Positions 33,928 through 43,337 of a stretch of 64,000 nucleotides of DNA are shown here, in pieces. How positions within the stretch are numbered: position 1 is the stretch's first letter; each line of letters opens with the position of its first letter. Both the position numbers and the translations under genes were made by a program. Under the pieces are notes generated by a model. It ran no database searches, was not told the DNA's origin, and saw nothing but the letters and a program-made list of their open reading frames with translations. The stretch is from Metaphire vulgaris (taxonomy: Eukaryota > Annelida > Clitellata > Crassiclitellata > Megascolecidae), in NCBI GenBank assembly GCA_018105865.1, contig CM030856.1:4734220-4798219 (forward strand), read 5' to 3'.

Positions 33928-34474
33928 GAAGAAGAAGAAGAATAATAATAATAGAATCTCAGAGATTTACACTGAATGGAGGCTAATCTCTCAGTTCATA
34001 TGCACCGATGAATGTGTGCAACAGTAATTTTCCAATCCAATAAATAAAAAAGACTGTTCATACTAAAGCCAGATGGAAGATGAGAAAAATTTTATGTTTT
34101 GGTAAATGTTGGGTTTCTTAAACCATCATTTTCTCATTTTCTGAATAATTTCCAATGAAACTCCTAAATTTTCCCCAAAATTCCAGAGACTCCATTCACA
34201 AACCACATCTTAATGAATACATATAGTTCTTTGTTTTTGATAGCATGGCAAGCTGCTTTAAATATGGAAATCTATCCTACTTTGCACTTATCCTGCATAA
34301 TCACGAAATGTTAGTCTGCACTAGTATATTATCTCACTAAATGCAGTGCTTATTTTAGTGGGGACACATGGGAATGGCATTCCCACACCATTTTTGTCAG
34401 ATTCATTTATATTGATATGCAATAAAGCATGTTTTACTTACAATAGGTTCTTTTTCAGTGGGACGCACAGAAAC

Positions 34475-34869
34475 CAGTGATGTTAACAAGGACCGACCCC
34501 CCAAGGACGAGGATAAGGACAAGGACCGACTTTCCAAGGACGAGGATAAGGACAAGGCCGAACCCCCAAGGACGAGGATAAGGACGAGGACCGACCCTCC
34601 AAGGACGAGGACAAGGACGAGGACTTACCCCGCAAGCACAAGGACCGACCCCCAAGGACAAGGATCAAGGACAAGGACCAACCTCTGTCAGACAAAAAAG
34701 TCGGATAGGAAAAAACCAAACACAATTTCAATTCGAATCACAAAATTAGAAAAGCAAATTTAAAAAAAAACATAATGTAGTCAACAGCAATGCTGCATTT
34801 CAAATGCGCCTTTGACTTTAGCCACCTAGCTATGTTACTGAGCTTAAGAAATTGTCAAGTTTAATAATA

Positions 34870-34900
<31 letters not shown>

Positions 34901-35387
34901 ATGAAAAAGTGTTTCCAGCAGCTGATCAGTCATGCACACACGGTGAGGTCTAATTATGAGACCACTTTGCGAAAACAATCGTTCAACTGGAGCCAACGTC
35001 GCAGAGAAACACAGAATTCTGCTAAAGAATCAACTGGTATTATAAAGGAAACAATGACTAAACATTTAGAGTAACTCAACACAAGTATGTAGCCAAAATA
35101 TAAATCCACATAGGCCTACTACTCTTACCTTGGAACATAATTATCAGTACAATTGAAAATGGTATACAAGTAATTTGGTCCTTATAAGGACTTTTCAAGG
35201 ACTAACTTACAAGGACCAGGACAAGGACCGATCTGCAAGGACGAGGACGAGGATAAGGACAAAGACCGAACCCCCAAGGACGAGGATAAAAACGAGGACT
35301 GACTCCCCAAGGACGAGGACAAGGACTTCAAATTGGTCCTTAAGGAGTCCTTAAGGACAAGGACCAGGACAAGGATTAACATCACTG
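34475..35387. mobile_element. hAT transposon copy 2, 913 bp, minisatellite near both ends
   Basis: Ends CAGTGATGTTAACAAGGACC and minus-strand CAGTGATGTTAATCCTTGTC are identical to copy 1 at 10952-11889. The flanking duplication ACAGAAAC (34467-34474 and 35388-35395) is exact and different from that of copy 1, proving an independent insertion. The subterminal arrays (34489-34680 and 35205-35330) differ from copy 1 in unit number. The internal SINE tail and transposase remnant are shared. Confidence 0.93.
34908..35015 (-). pseudogene. hAT transposase C-terminal dimerisation domain remnant, copy 2
   Basis: The minus strand reads VSATLAPVERLFSQSGLII followed by RPHRVCMTDQLLETL, the same hAT dimerisation motif as at 11410-11527. 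VERLFSQSG here against VERVFSQSG in copy 1 shows that the frame is open in both. No other part of the enzyme is recognisable. It is a defective passenger fragment. Confidence 0.85.
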
Positions 35388-35395
35388 ACAGAAAC

Positions 35396-36844
35396 AGAGT
35401 AAATCACAGTTTAAAACAGCGAGCTACATTGTATATAAATATACCAAGTACTGTTACTCTACTAATATCTATGCCATCCTTCTTACAACAAAACAGATGT
35501 GAAATGAGTTTGCAAACCCTTTTTCCTATAAAAAAGGCACTGACTAAATGGGTAATCGAGTGAAAACCTGCATAATTAAATTTGTGTCTATCAATCCTGA
35601 CAGGATATTTCATTGGCTACTGCCATGTGAAAATTGCGAAAATTTAGTAAATGTTCCTCATTATAGTTTTCTAACAAGAAGAAGTTGCAGAAAAAATTTT
35701 AAAGAGCAAAAAAAATATAATTTTAGATAATTCACTGTAAGATTCTGACATTTAGAAGGTGAAAAATTCAACACGAAGAACAACTGGGTCTAACCAACAG
35801 ACAAATACTACAGAACCAGCATAGCAGTTAGTTGTGCATTTAATATGCTAGTAGCTCTCCAGAGCTTACCCTGCAACAAGAATATTTATGCAAAAATGGG
35901 TCCCTTACAATTAAGCAAATACTGCATAGGAATAGTAGATTTATCATTTATGCACAAATACAATGACACATATAAACTGCACTTCACATGGCAAAGTCCT
36001 GCACTTCTGTTCACGATATAATAAAAGAGATTAAATAAAAACAGTGCTGCAATAAATGCTCTTCGGGTTTCGTGACAATCGGGCAGCGCAGCAGCTTAAA
36101 TTATTATGCAGTGACAAAGCCGCCTGTGAATAGCTAATATACGACCAGACCGAGGCGAATTAAACCATACGGTTCTTCACAGACACAGAAGGTAATAAAT
36201 AATGTTGAACTTTACAACGCGAATGATTGTCACGGAGAGTTGAAAAAAGATTGAATACCTTAGTGGGGGGGGGGGGAAGATGGATCACATGAAAAACAGT
36301 GACAACAATTTTTCAGTGGAAGATCAATGCACAGGTGATATAACAATGACTGGGAAAGCGGAAAGGGCATGGCGAGACATAATGATGGATGGAAATATAC
36401 ATCGGGCGCTGTGTAAGGAACTTGGCAAGACAGATGACCACTGATCAACCCCTGAAATTCAGGTCAGACAAATAAATCTTTTATAACATCAAAAATTAAT
36501 GAAAACTGGACAAACAGGAAAGTAATCAATGAAGCCAAACACATCTCTATTCTAATTAGAATTGTCAGCAAACAAGGCACCGACATCAGTTAAGTTAACA
36601 CCAGAAGGACCATGTGCGTCAATTGACACATACATGATGTTTTAGACGACTGCCACAGTGCAAGTGTGCTTAGGACAAACCTGGAAAAAAATGACTTTCC
36701 TCCACTAGTCCAAGTTACAATAAGAAGTAGATGAACAGCTGCCATGTGTTTGGCTTGTGTCAGTATTAGGACAGCACACCTTAATGGATCAAGTACATCA
36801 ATTGAGACGCAGCAATTTTACTATTAAACTTCTGCAAAGCGTTA
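35396..36844. other. Unassigned intronic sequence
   Basis: A patch at about 36060-36240 is more balanced in composition but shows no recognised domain. A poly-G run lies at 36265-36275. No gene recognised. Confidence 0.4.
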
Positions 36845-36862
36845 GTGCAGAAACAGTGATCC

Positions 36863-36918
<56 letters not shown>

Positions 36919-37180
36919 TTCTTCTTCTTCTTCTTCTTCTTCTTCACTTTCTGCCTGCATGGTGGCAATAATTAGATACGAAACATTTCCACTTTGCTCG
37001 ATCTTGTGCTAATCTGCATCCTTCCACAATTGTCATGTTCTTTGTTTCCAGATCCTCCTTGATGTTATTCATCCATCTTTTTCTTGGTCTTCCTTGTCCT
37101 CTGTCTCCTTCTACTTTGCGTGTATACAGTGCTTTGTAGGCCCATCTATTGTTAGAAACAGTGACACAATTATAATAGTA
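36845..37180 (-). pseudogene. RTE-like ORF2 C-terminus ending in (GAA)n(GAT)n
   Basis: The minus strand reads KALYTRKVEGDRGQGRPRKR, then WMNNIKEDLETKNMTIVEG and AQDRAKWKCFV. This is the G(R/K)GRPRKRW..(N/D)I..D...(R)LAQDR..W conclusion of RTE-like retrotransposon proteins. It stops and passes into GAA then GAT repeats (36945 down to 36861) at the element 3' end. Only about 70 codons of the protein remain. Confidence 0.85.
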
Positions 37181-37239
37181 CAAGTCCTAGTAGCAGGCAT
37201 GTCCATTGCATGGTCTCTTTAAAAATAAACTGCCTAACA

Positions 37240-37450
37240 GTCAATTCTAGGTTAGGTTAATAAGTCAATTTATATAACGCAGAAACATGGACAAAGGGAA
37301 GGTAAATTATCAGCCAGGCAATAATCAACATCCAAAGGGCAGTGAGGCTAGGTTGTTACAGCTATGAAGGAAATGATTTTAGAAAAAGGAAGGATTTAAG
37401 CTTAGACCTGAAGTGCGGGAATTTCAAGTCTGGTCGCTGTTATAGTTCCC
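37240..37450 (-). mobile_element. CR1-like retrotransposon 3' region, inverted copy
   Basis: The reverse complement matches 39750-39870 closely: FRSKLKSFLF coding, then TTCATAGCTGTAACAACCTA, GCCTCACTGCCCTTTG and TTGCCTGGCTGAT. It is the same family as 39361-39980, in opposite orientation about 2 kb away. Confidence 0.8.
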
Positions 37451-37639
37451 ACTACAGAAGTTTGTTTTGTTTCTCCGGCAGCATCTCAGTCAGCATACTC
37501 CTAGTAAAACATGTTGTCCATTGTTATGTTGCAACCAAGTCATAGGTATGGTTGCATAAGCTGTAGCACTAAAACTATAAAATGGCATCGAGATCAGTCA
37601 GTATCCAAAACGTTAAGCCTTATTTGTCTGGTTCATTTG

Positions 37640-37825
37640 ACATGCATTGCATGAACCTATGCCTCACTTTCCTTGGGAACAACTGTTCATCAACTGTTAG
37701 GGACTCAGATATTCAGCATGGCCTTCGTCTGTTGTTCCACACACTCATATCGTCATTGGCACTAGCCGTCCTCCAGAGACGAGGCTCTGGAATTCATTGC
37801 CATCGTCTCCTCTATAATTAAGCAG
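37640..37825 (+). pseudogene. Possible CR1-like C-terminal fragment
   Basis: One plus frame reads TRLWNSLPSSPL, matching the (P)xLWNSLP motif of CR1-type C-termini, but the sequence on either side is too diverged to extend with confidence. Confidence 0.4.
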
Positions 37826-37849
37826 CATATTAAAAACCCCATTATTATA

Positions 37850-37914
37850 TTTATTATTATTATTGTTTATAATTTTTTCACTATAAATCACATTATTATT
37901 ATTATTATTATTAT

Positions 37915-37946
<32 letters not shown>

Positions 37947-37979
37947 TCATCATTATCATCATCATTATCATCATTATTA

Positions 37980-38034
<55 letters not shown>

Positions 38035-38115
38035 GTGACAATTTATATAGCGCTATCTGCCTGGCAAAGGCCATAGTCAAGAGCGCTTTGCAGAGACATC
38101 TCAATAATGTCACTA
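37850..38115 (-). mobile_element. SINE-like end, inverted, with long (TAA)n/(TGA)n tail
   Basis: On the minus strand AAAGCGCTCTTGACTATGGC and GATAGCGCTATATAAATTGT lead into a tail of TAA, TGA and TAC triplets covering 37850-38034. The minus-strand open frame with poly-Asn/Thr (37745-38260) is an artefact of this tail. Confidence 0.65.
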
Positions 38116-38401
38116 GCCTTGCAAAGTTGCAAGTAGGCTTAGTTTTAAGAAATGTACAATTGTACATCTCTGCAATCCATACGAGGCTTACCAGCATATT
38201 AAAATGATTAATGTTTGAGCCACATTTTTGGTCAACACTAAGTTTGTAGGATTGTGGCACATCACAAAACTGCTGAAGTGAGTTGCAGTTCCAAAACGTT
38301 TGGAAACCCCTGGTCTATTAGATCTGCTCTTAGAACATACATGTTTGCATTGACCTGGTTCTAATTTTCTAATTCAGCTTGCATTTTGTGTGCCATCAAC
38401 T

Positions 38402-38485
38402 GATTATTATTATTATTATTTCTAGACAATTTCTCCAGCGCAGTAAACAAGGCTAAGGCCTACGACAAAAGCGCTTTGACATAAT
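38402..38485 (-). mobile_element. SINE-like end, inverted
   Basis: The minus strand reads TCAAAGCGCTTTTGTCGTAG .. TTTACTGCGCTGGAGAAATT then GTCTAGAAA and TAA units, the same end as at 24665 and 41205. Confidence 0.6.
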
Positions 38486-38499
38486 TCTATCAGTAAAAC

Positions 38500-38560
38500 T
38501 GATACCCTAGGCACTGTGATAATGGCACTGTGGAAGCTGATTGATTGACTTATTGATTGA
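38500..38560 (+). mobile_element. SINE-like end with TGATTGA tail
   Basis: ATAATGGCACTGTGGAAGCT runs into a TGATTGA-type tail. This is the plus-strand form of the ends inferred at 12930-13050 and 42515-42640. Confidence 0.45.
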
Positions 38561-38667
38561 ACTCCAACTTTAAAAAAGTATGTAAGAAACAGTGACTTCA
38601 ATTGCTCATCCCAACACAAACAACATTTAATCATTCAATTACAACTCTTTGCGCAATTGACGCACTT

Positions 38668-38800
38668 GGGGGTGGAAGATGGCAGAGTGGGTTACGTGCT
38701 GGAGTGGCAGGCTGACGGATCGAGTTCAAGTCCCGTTAGCACCCTAGTGGTTTTCACACAGGCAGTAATGCCTCCTAAGCCACTTTAAATCACACATGTT
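38668..38800 (+). mobile_element. tRNA-headed SINE, family B
   Basis: A-box-like GATGGCAGAGTGGGTTACG and B-box-like CGAGTTCAAGTCCCG about 35 bases apart form a tRNA-like head. The AGTGGTTTTCACACAGGC body module follows, then CCTAAGCCACTTTAAATCAC. The body links it to the fragments at 2885, 33311 and 59207. A weaker related head (CTGACAGTTCAAATCCC) is at about 53035-53075. Confidence 0.75.
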
Positions 38801-39360
38801 TTTTTGTTTTTAGGTACAAAAATTTCTGGTCCTTCTGATGTTAAAATAGAAAAATATTATAAATAAACAAAATAATAGGAAATGATAGTTGTGGAAACTG
38901 ACATGACATTAGCAGAGAAGTTAATGATGAGCCTCAATTTGAATTACAGATAAAAGTCTTTTCACAATAAATGTCACCTCTGTTAATTTAATGAAATGTA
39001 GAACATATGCTGAATATCCATGACTAACTTGACAACCTGCACAGTTAGGACTTCAAAGGAAAATGAACACTGACTTTCAATAACCAGCTGTGAAAACACT
39101 GGAAACTACGGCAAAATAGGGACAAGTAAAACAGGAAAAGGTCCCATAAACAATGTTTCAACTTATCTTTGATTCTTTCTAATTTATGCACCACTACTTT
39201 GTCTTCTGTCAATTTCCTTTTTGAAAGTTGTAGGAAAACATAAAGATAACATTATTAAAATGTTATTACTTCATATAAGGAGAGGCAGATTTCCTCCTAG
39301 ATTCTTTCTCATGATACAGATAGTTAGACAACCTCAATTGGGCTGCTATGCCCATAGCCT
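38801..39360. other. Unassigned AT-rich sequence
   Basis: Nothing recognised. Confidence 0.45.
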
Positions 39361-39416
<56 letters not shown>

Positions 39417-39980
39417 TCACCCATACTAAAATCATTACATTGGCTTAAAATAACTGAATGTGTCCAATATAAGATAATAACACTTACATATAGCTCACTT
39501 CAGTCATCAAAACCTGTCTACCTTAGATCATTTTTAACCCCTCAGCCTCCTCGACCCACACGTTCATCATCTTACCTCACTCTGTCACGCCCGCTGAATC
39601 AGTCATCCCTGAAAATTTGCAACCGTGCCTTCTCATATGCTGCACCTGAACTTTGGAACTCGATCCCAGCTTCCCTCCGGTCTTGGACACTTTCAAACAA
39701 TAAAATCTGAATCTTCATTTCCCATAATTCCTGCATTATCTCCTCAAGTCTTCAGGTCTAAGCTTAAATCCTTCCTTTTCTATATAATCATTTCCTCCAT
39801 AGCTGTAAAAACCTAGCCTCACTGCCCTTTGTATGTTGAATATTGCCTGGCTGATCATATACCTTCCCCATAGCTATTTTAAGAAAGGCTGAGCGCCTAA
39901 GAATAAGCAGCTACTGTTGTGCTGCTTTCCAAGGCGCTATAGAAATCCACGAGATCTTACTTACTTACTTACTTACTTAA
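39361..39980 (+). pseudogene. CR1-like retrotransposon C-terminus and 3' end
   Basis: Starts in a (TAA)n array, then reads PILKSLHWLKITECVQYKII, YLRSFLTPQPPRPTRSSSYL and KICNRAFSYAAPELWNSIPA, the standard C-terminal region of CR1-clade reverse transcriptases. A frameshift near 39690 moves it to FRSKLKSFLFYIIISS. The untranslated end has GCTGAGCGCCTAAGAATAAG, AAGGCGCTATAGAAATCCAC and CTTA repeats to 39980. It is the longest CR1-like copy in the window and the reference for the 505, 6186 and 37240 fragments. Confidence 0.9.
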
Positions 39981-40085
39981 CCTAGCAGGAAAATGGGCTG
40001 GATTACACAACACATTCATAACGATTTCCACATTGTATTTTTTATTAATATTTGTATGCTGTGATTCCAAACTGAATTTTAGTAA

Positions 40086-40260
<175 letters not shown>

Positions 40261-40447
40261 GTGAGAAATCATAGTCTAAAATCATGTTCGTGTTAGTTAG
40301 TGGTAGTGCTGCTCACTGTTTTCTACACTGCATATGTCAGTCCACAGTTTCTGGTTTAAAGGAGGTTAGCAATCAAAAATAAATGTGTTTCAAGTGGAGA
40401 CCAGAAAGTTGAAAGACACTCAACTTGGCATGCCGTGTACGGACATA

Positions 40448-40742
40448 CAGTGGCATAGCGTGCACTCTTGCCGTCCACGGCTCCTGGCAAATCCGCCGGC
40501 CCAGATTCACACTCATGACACCTGACAAGCAAAAAAAAATGCCACCTCTTCTAAACTTTGCCACCCTTTGTCAAAACTTGCCAACAAGCAAAAAAAATCA
40601 TTGTCTAAATTTGCTTAATTTGCTTCTAAACTTCCAAAACTCGCCGAGAAGCAAAAAAAGGTCGCTTCCGAAATTTGCCACCCCCATCGTGTGTGCCGCC
40701 CATGGCCAGAGCCATAATAGCCATTGGGACGCTATGCCTCTG
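40448..40742. mobile_element. hAT-type MITE, 295 bp, exact 8-bp target duplication
   Basis: The left end CAGTGGCATAGCGTGCACTC and minus-strand right end CAGAGGCATAGCGTCCCAAT are inverted repeats. CGGACATA flanks both sides exactly (40440-40447 and 40743-40750). Three GACAAGCAAAAAAA-type motifs lie inside (about 40526, 40583 and 40648). Confidence 0.9.
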
Positions 40743-40750
40743 CGGACATA

Positions 40751-41258
40751 ATCAATTGAATAACAATAAGAATGCTCGAGATAAGGTTAGGAGACCATTT
40801 GCCTTCAGCCCTGTGGCTTATTGTGGAGGATCTAATGCTATCAAGACGTCAACCAAGAATCAAATCAGAAGCAGCAATCCAATGAGACATCCTTATGCCC
40901 TCATCTCATTGACTATAACTGGATATATGGCTTTAGTTATAGCATCAGCGAATGCACATTGCACAATGCGTGCTGTAGTCTGGTCTGTTAGTGGCAATGG
41001 CCGTGAAAGCCGATAGATGCGGCTGCTTACCAAGTGTGTGTGTGTGTGTGTGTGTGTGTTGTGTTTGTTTATAGACGCATCCGTATCAAAGACGATAAGC
41101 ATCTATGTGTGTTGTGTGTGTGTGCGTTTGTGTGTGTGTGTGTGGTTCCTCCTTTCTCAACCAGGGCTTGCCATCGGCTATGGCAGTGGCAAGCCCTGGC
41201 TATGTGTAAGCGCTCTTGTTGTAGGCATCAGCCTTGCTACTTTGCTATAGAAATTGTC

Positions 41259-41305
<47 letters not shown>

Positions 41306-41528
41306 GCGGATTTGCTGCTAACCAAGAGTGGCCACTGCAATAAATAGCCGTTGACCAGCTGAACACATATACACCAACAGGCCGGTCCCAGATACAGAGG
41401 TCTGGAAGCCAATATGCACAGCAAAAAGAATCACTGGATAAAAATAGCCGACCAAATGCCCAGGGGTCCGGCGGTCTCTTAGGGTCTGCAAAATGCTATC
41501 TCATGCAATACTGTTTATTATTATGAAC

Positions 41529-41568
<40 letters not shown>

Positions 41569-42050
41569 AAGGCAGTTGGGGGGCCGTTGAATTGAAGACA
41601 AGCAAAAAAGGTCATCGCCACTTTTTCACATTTGATCAGTGCATTTTTTCAAAACCTTTGAGCTTCTTTCAGGTCACACTTTCTAAAAAATGTAAATTTT
41701 CAACATTTTTAGAGGTCACGACTACTCTACCCCAGAACCCAGAATTTCTCTCGACGGACAGTTGGTCAGCATTAAGCACATTATAAGAATTTTGCTTGCA
41801 ACGTTTATTCTGCTGCAAATTATGTAGATTCACTTATGGCGCATAATTTCAATGCCTTTGTCAGAAGCCGTAAGACCTCATAGCCATGGTCAAAAACATA
41901 TCATAGATTTAGATAAGACTTATTACATTTATCGTATAAATGCATTTCATTTCTGATACTGCCGTTTGAAATGGAGATCATTATATTTTTTACATTGTTC
42001 ATTTAATCAGACTTATTTTCCTGTTTATAACAGCCAAAAGCTAGAAGCAT
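40751..42050. other. Intronic sequence; SINE-like tail and CA/GT repeats
   Basis: GT repeats at 41034-41060 and 41106-41143. A SINE-like end GTAAGCGCTCTTGTTGTAGG .. TTGCTATAGAAATTGTC with TAA tail at 41206-41304. CA repeat at 41530-41567, followed by an isolated GACAAGCAAAAAAGGTCATC motif (41598-41617), probably a decayed MITE. No gene recognised. Confidence 0.55.
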
Positions 42051-42054
42051 TCAA

Positions 42055-42418
42055 AATGTGGCTATGGAGGAGGATGGAATAGGTCAAGTGGACAGACAAG
42101 AAATCAAACAAAGAGTTATTACAGATGGCGGGAGGACAGAGATCGCTAATTAACACCATCGAAAGAAGTCAGATGAACTGGATTGGACAGGTGCTAAGAG
42201 GAGAAACATTGCAATAAGCAATATTTCTCCTCTTAGCACAGTAATTGAAGGAAGTATATCAGGAGGCAAAACAAAAGGAAGGCCAAGGAGAATACTATTG
42301 GACGGGATGATGAAACAGATGAACAGCCTCACAAAACCTAAGCAGAAATCAAACAAGTGGCAAGACACAGAGCAGTATGGAAACAATGGAGCCCTGAACC
42401 TGTTCCGGGACAGAGAAC

Positions 42419-42474
<56 letters not shown>

Positions 42475-42475
42475 A
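42055..42475 (+). pseudogene. RTE-like ORF2 C-terminus with an internal hairpin, ending in (GAT)n
   Basis: The plus strand reads KLEAFKMWLWRRM, VKWTDKKSNKE.L, GQRSLINTIERSQMNWIGQV LRGE, then after the hairpin GGKTKGRPRRILLDGMMKQM. The order LEAFEMW..RRM, T..N.E.L, R.L...I..RQ..(W/F)IGH.LRG and GRPR matches the end of RTE-like polyproteins. It terminates in about 18 GAT units (42420-42473). A 49-bp palindrome (42191-42239) splits the coding sequence exactly after LRGETLQ. Confidence 0.82.
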
Positions 42476-42514
42476 ACAGCCAACAATTCATCTTTTTTTC
42501 ATTGTCTAATGTAA

Positions 42515-42640
42515 TCTAAAACTTTTATAGCGCCACTTGATAATGCATATACCAGCATTTGCTGATGGAACGTCAAATCAAAATCATTCAAGATCCAGGT
42601 CAAATCCAGGATATCAGGCCAGACATCCAGATGATAATCT
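42515..42640 (-). mobile_element. SINE-like end, diverged
   Basis: TCTAAAACTTTTATAGCGCC and ACTTGATAATGCATATACCA resemble the inverted ends at 12945 and 40200. The tail is worn away. Confidence 0.4.
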
Positions 42641-43151
42641 ATGGTGGATAAGTCAGGTCAAAAAGATAGAACCTTAATCTCGCGCTAAAATTTGGCAGTG
42701 AATTTGCAGTTCGCAAATGCTGAGGCGATGAATTCTGAGGCGATGAGTTTGTGGGTAGACACTGCAAAAGCACAAGTACAAAGAACTGTTCTAGCATGAG
42801 ATAGTGAAAAAACCCATTGCAGATGAGGATCAAGTCAAGTATTTAGAAAAAGCTTCTTGAAAATATCACATTAGAAAACTTTCTAAAATCTATTTCCTAA
42901 AAGAATACGAAACCATCTCCCGCTGACAATTACCGGTATCTCAAGTCTTTCAAACCCTAAAAATATTGCAATTTAAAGCGAATGCAAATCAGAATTCATT
43001 CTAATTTAATAATCATCTGTGATTGATAAAAAAGAATTCATGCTAAAACTTTCAGTCATTCATTAATGACTTCCACTAGACGAAAATAAATTTTACTACA
43101 GAACTTAGCAGTCTTACTTTAATGAAATCACAGTCTGCACTACAACAAATA
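42641..43151. other. Unassigned AT-rich sequence
   Basis: Nothing recognised; a GAGGCGATGA direct repeat lies at 42722-42750. Confidence 0.4.
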
Positions 43152-43337
43152 CAGTGGATACCACTTAATCGCATACCGCTTAATTGCATAACCCGCATAA
43201 TCGCATAACAACATAAAAACCCGAACCAGTGTTTTGTGCATACAATTAATTATCAGACGTCCCGGTTATTTGCATAGCCCAGTTAATTGCATAAGCAAGG
43301 CTTGCACAGAACCTATGTAATTAAGCGAGTTTCACTG
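43152..43337. mobile_element. Tc1/mariner-type (pogo-like) MITE, 186 bp
   Basis: The left end CAGTGGATACCACTTAATCG and minus-strand right end CAGTGAAACTCGCTTAATTA are inverted repeats. TA lies on both sides (43150-43151 and 43338-43339). CAGTG..ACC.C(G/A)CTTAAT ends with a TA target fit the pogo/Tigger branch. Interior copies of (T)TAATTGCATA resemble the ends. Confidence 0.72.

Larger units (their letters stand above)
32669..34466. other. Intronic sequence with repeats listed separately
   Basis: A (TAA)n/(GAA)n array lies at 33869-33951 and one GGGTTAGGGTTAG unit near 33294-33306. The minus-strand-readable palindrome ATGGCATTATGGCATT is near 33732. No gene recognised. Confidence 0.5.

Noticed and set aside
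37745..38260. 171-codon minus-strand frame with poly-Asn, Asp and Thr
   Set aside because: It is the translated (TAA/TGA/TAC)n tail of an inverted SINE-like repeat. Frames at 4094, 39348, 48590, 52741 and 49749 are similar repeat readings, although 39348 continues into a genuine CR1-like fragment.
38668..38740. Functional tRNA gene
   Set aside because: A- and B-box-like motifs are present but the arms do not fold into a proper cloverleaf by eye and a repeated SINE body follows.
41140..41240. CAGTGGCAAGCCCTGGC as another hAT end
   Set aside because: No inverted partner or duplicated flank found; GGCAAGCCCTGG is only a local repeat of CCAGGGCTTGCC.
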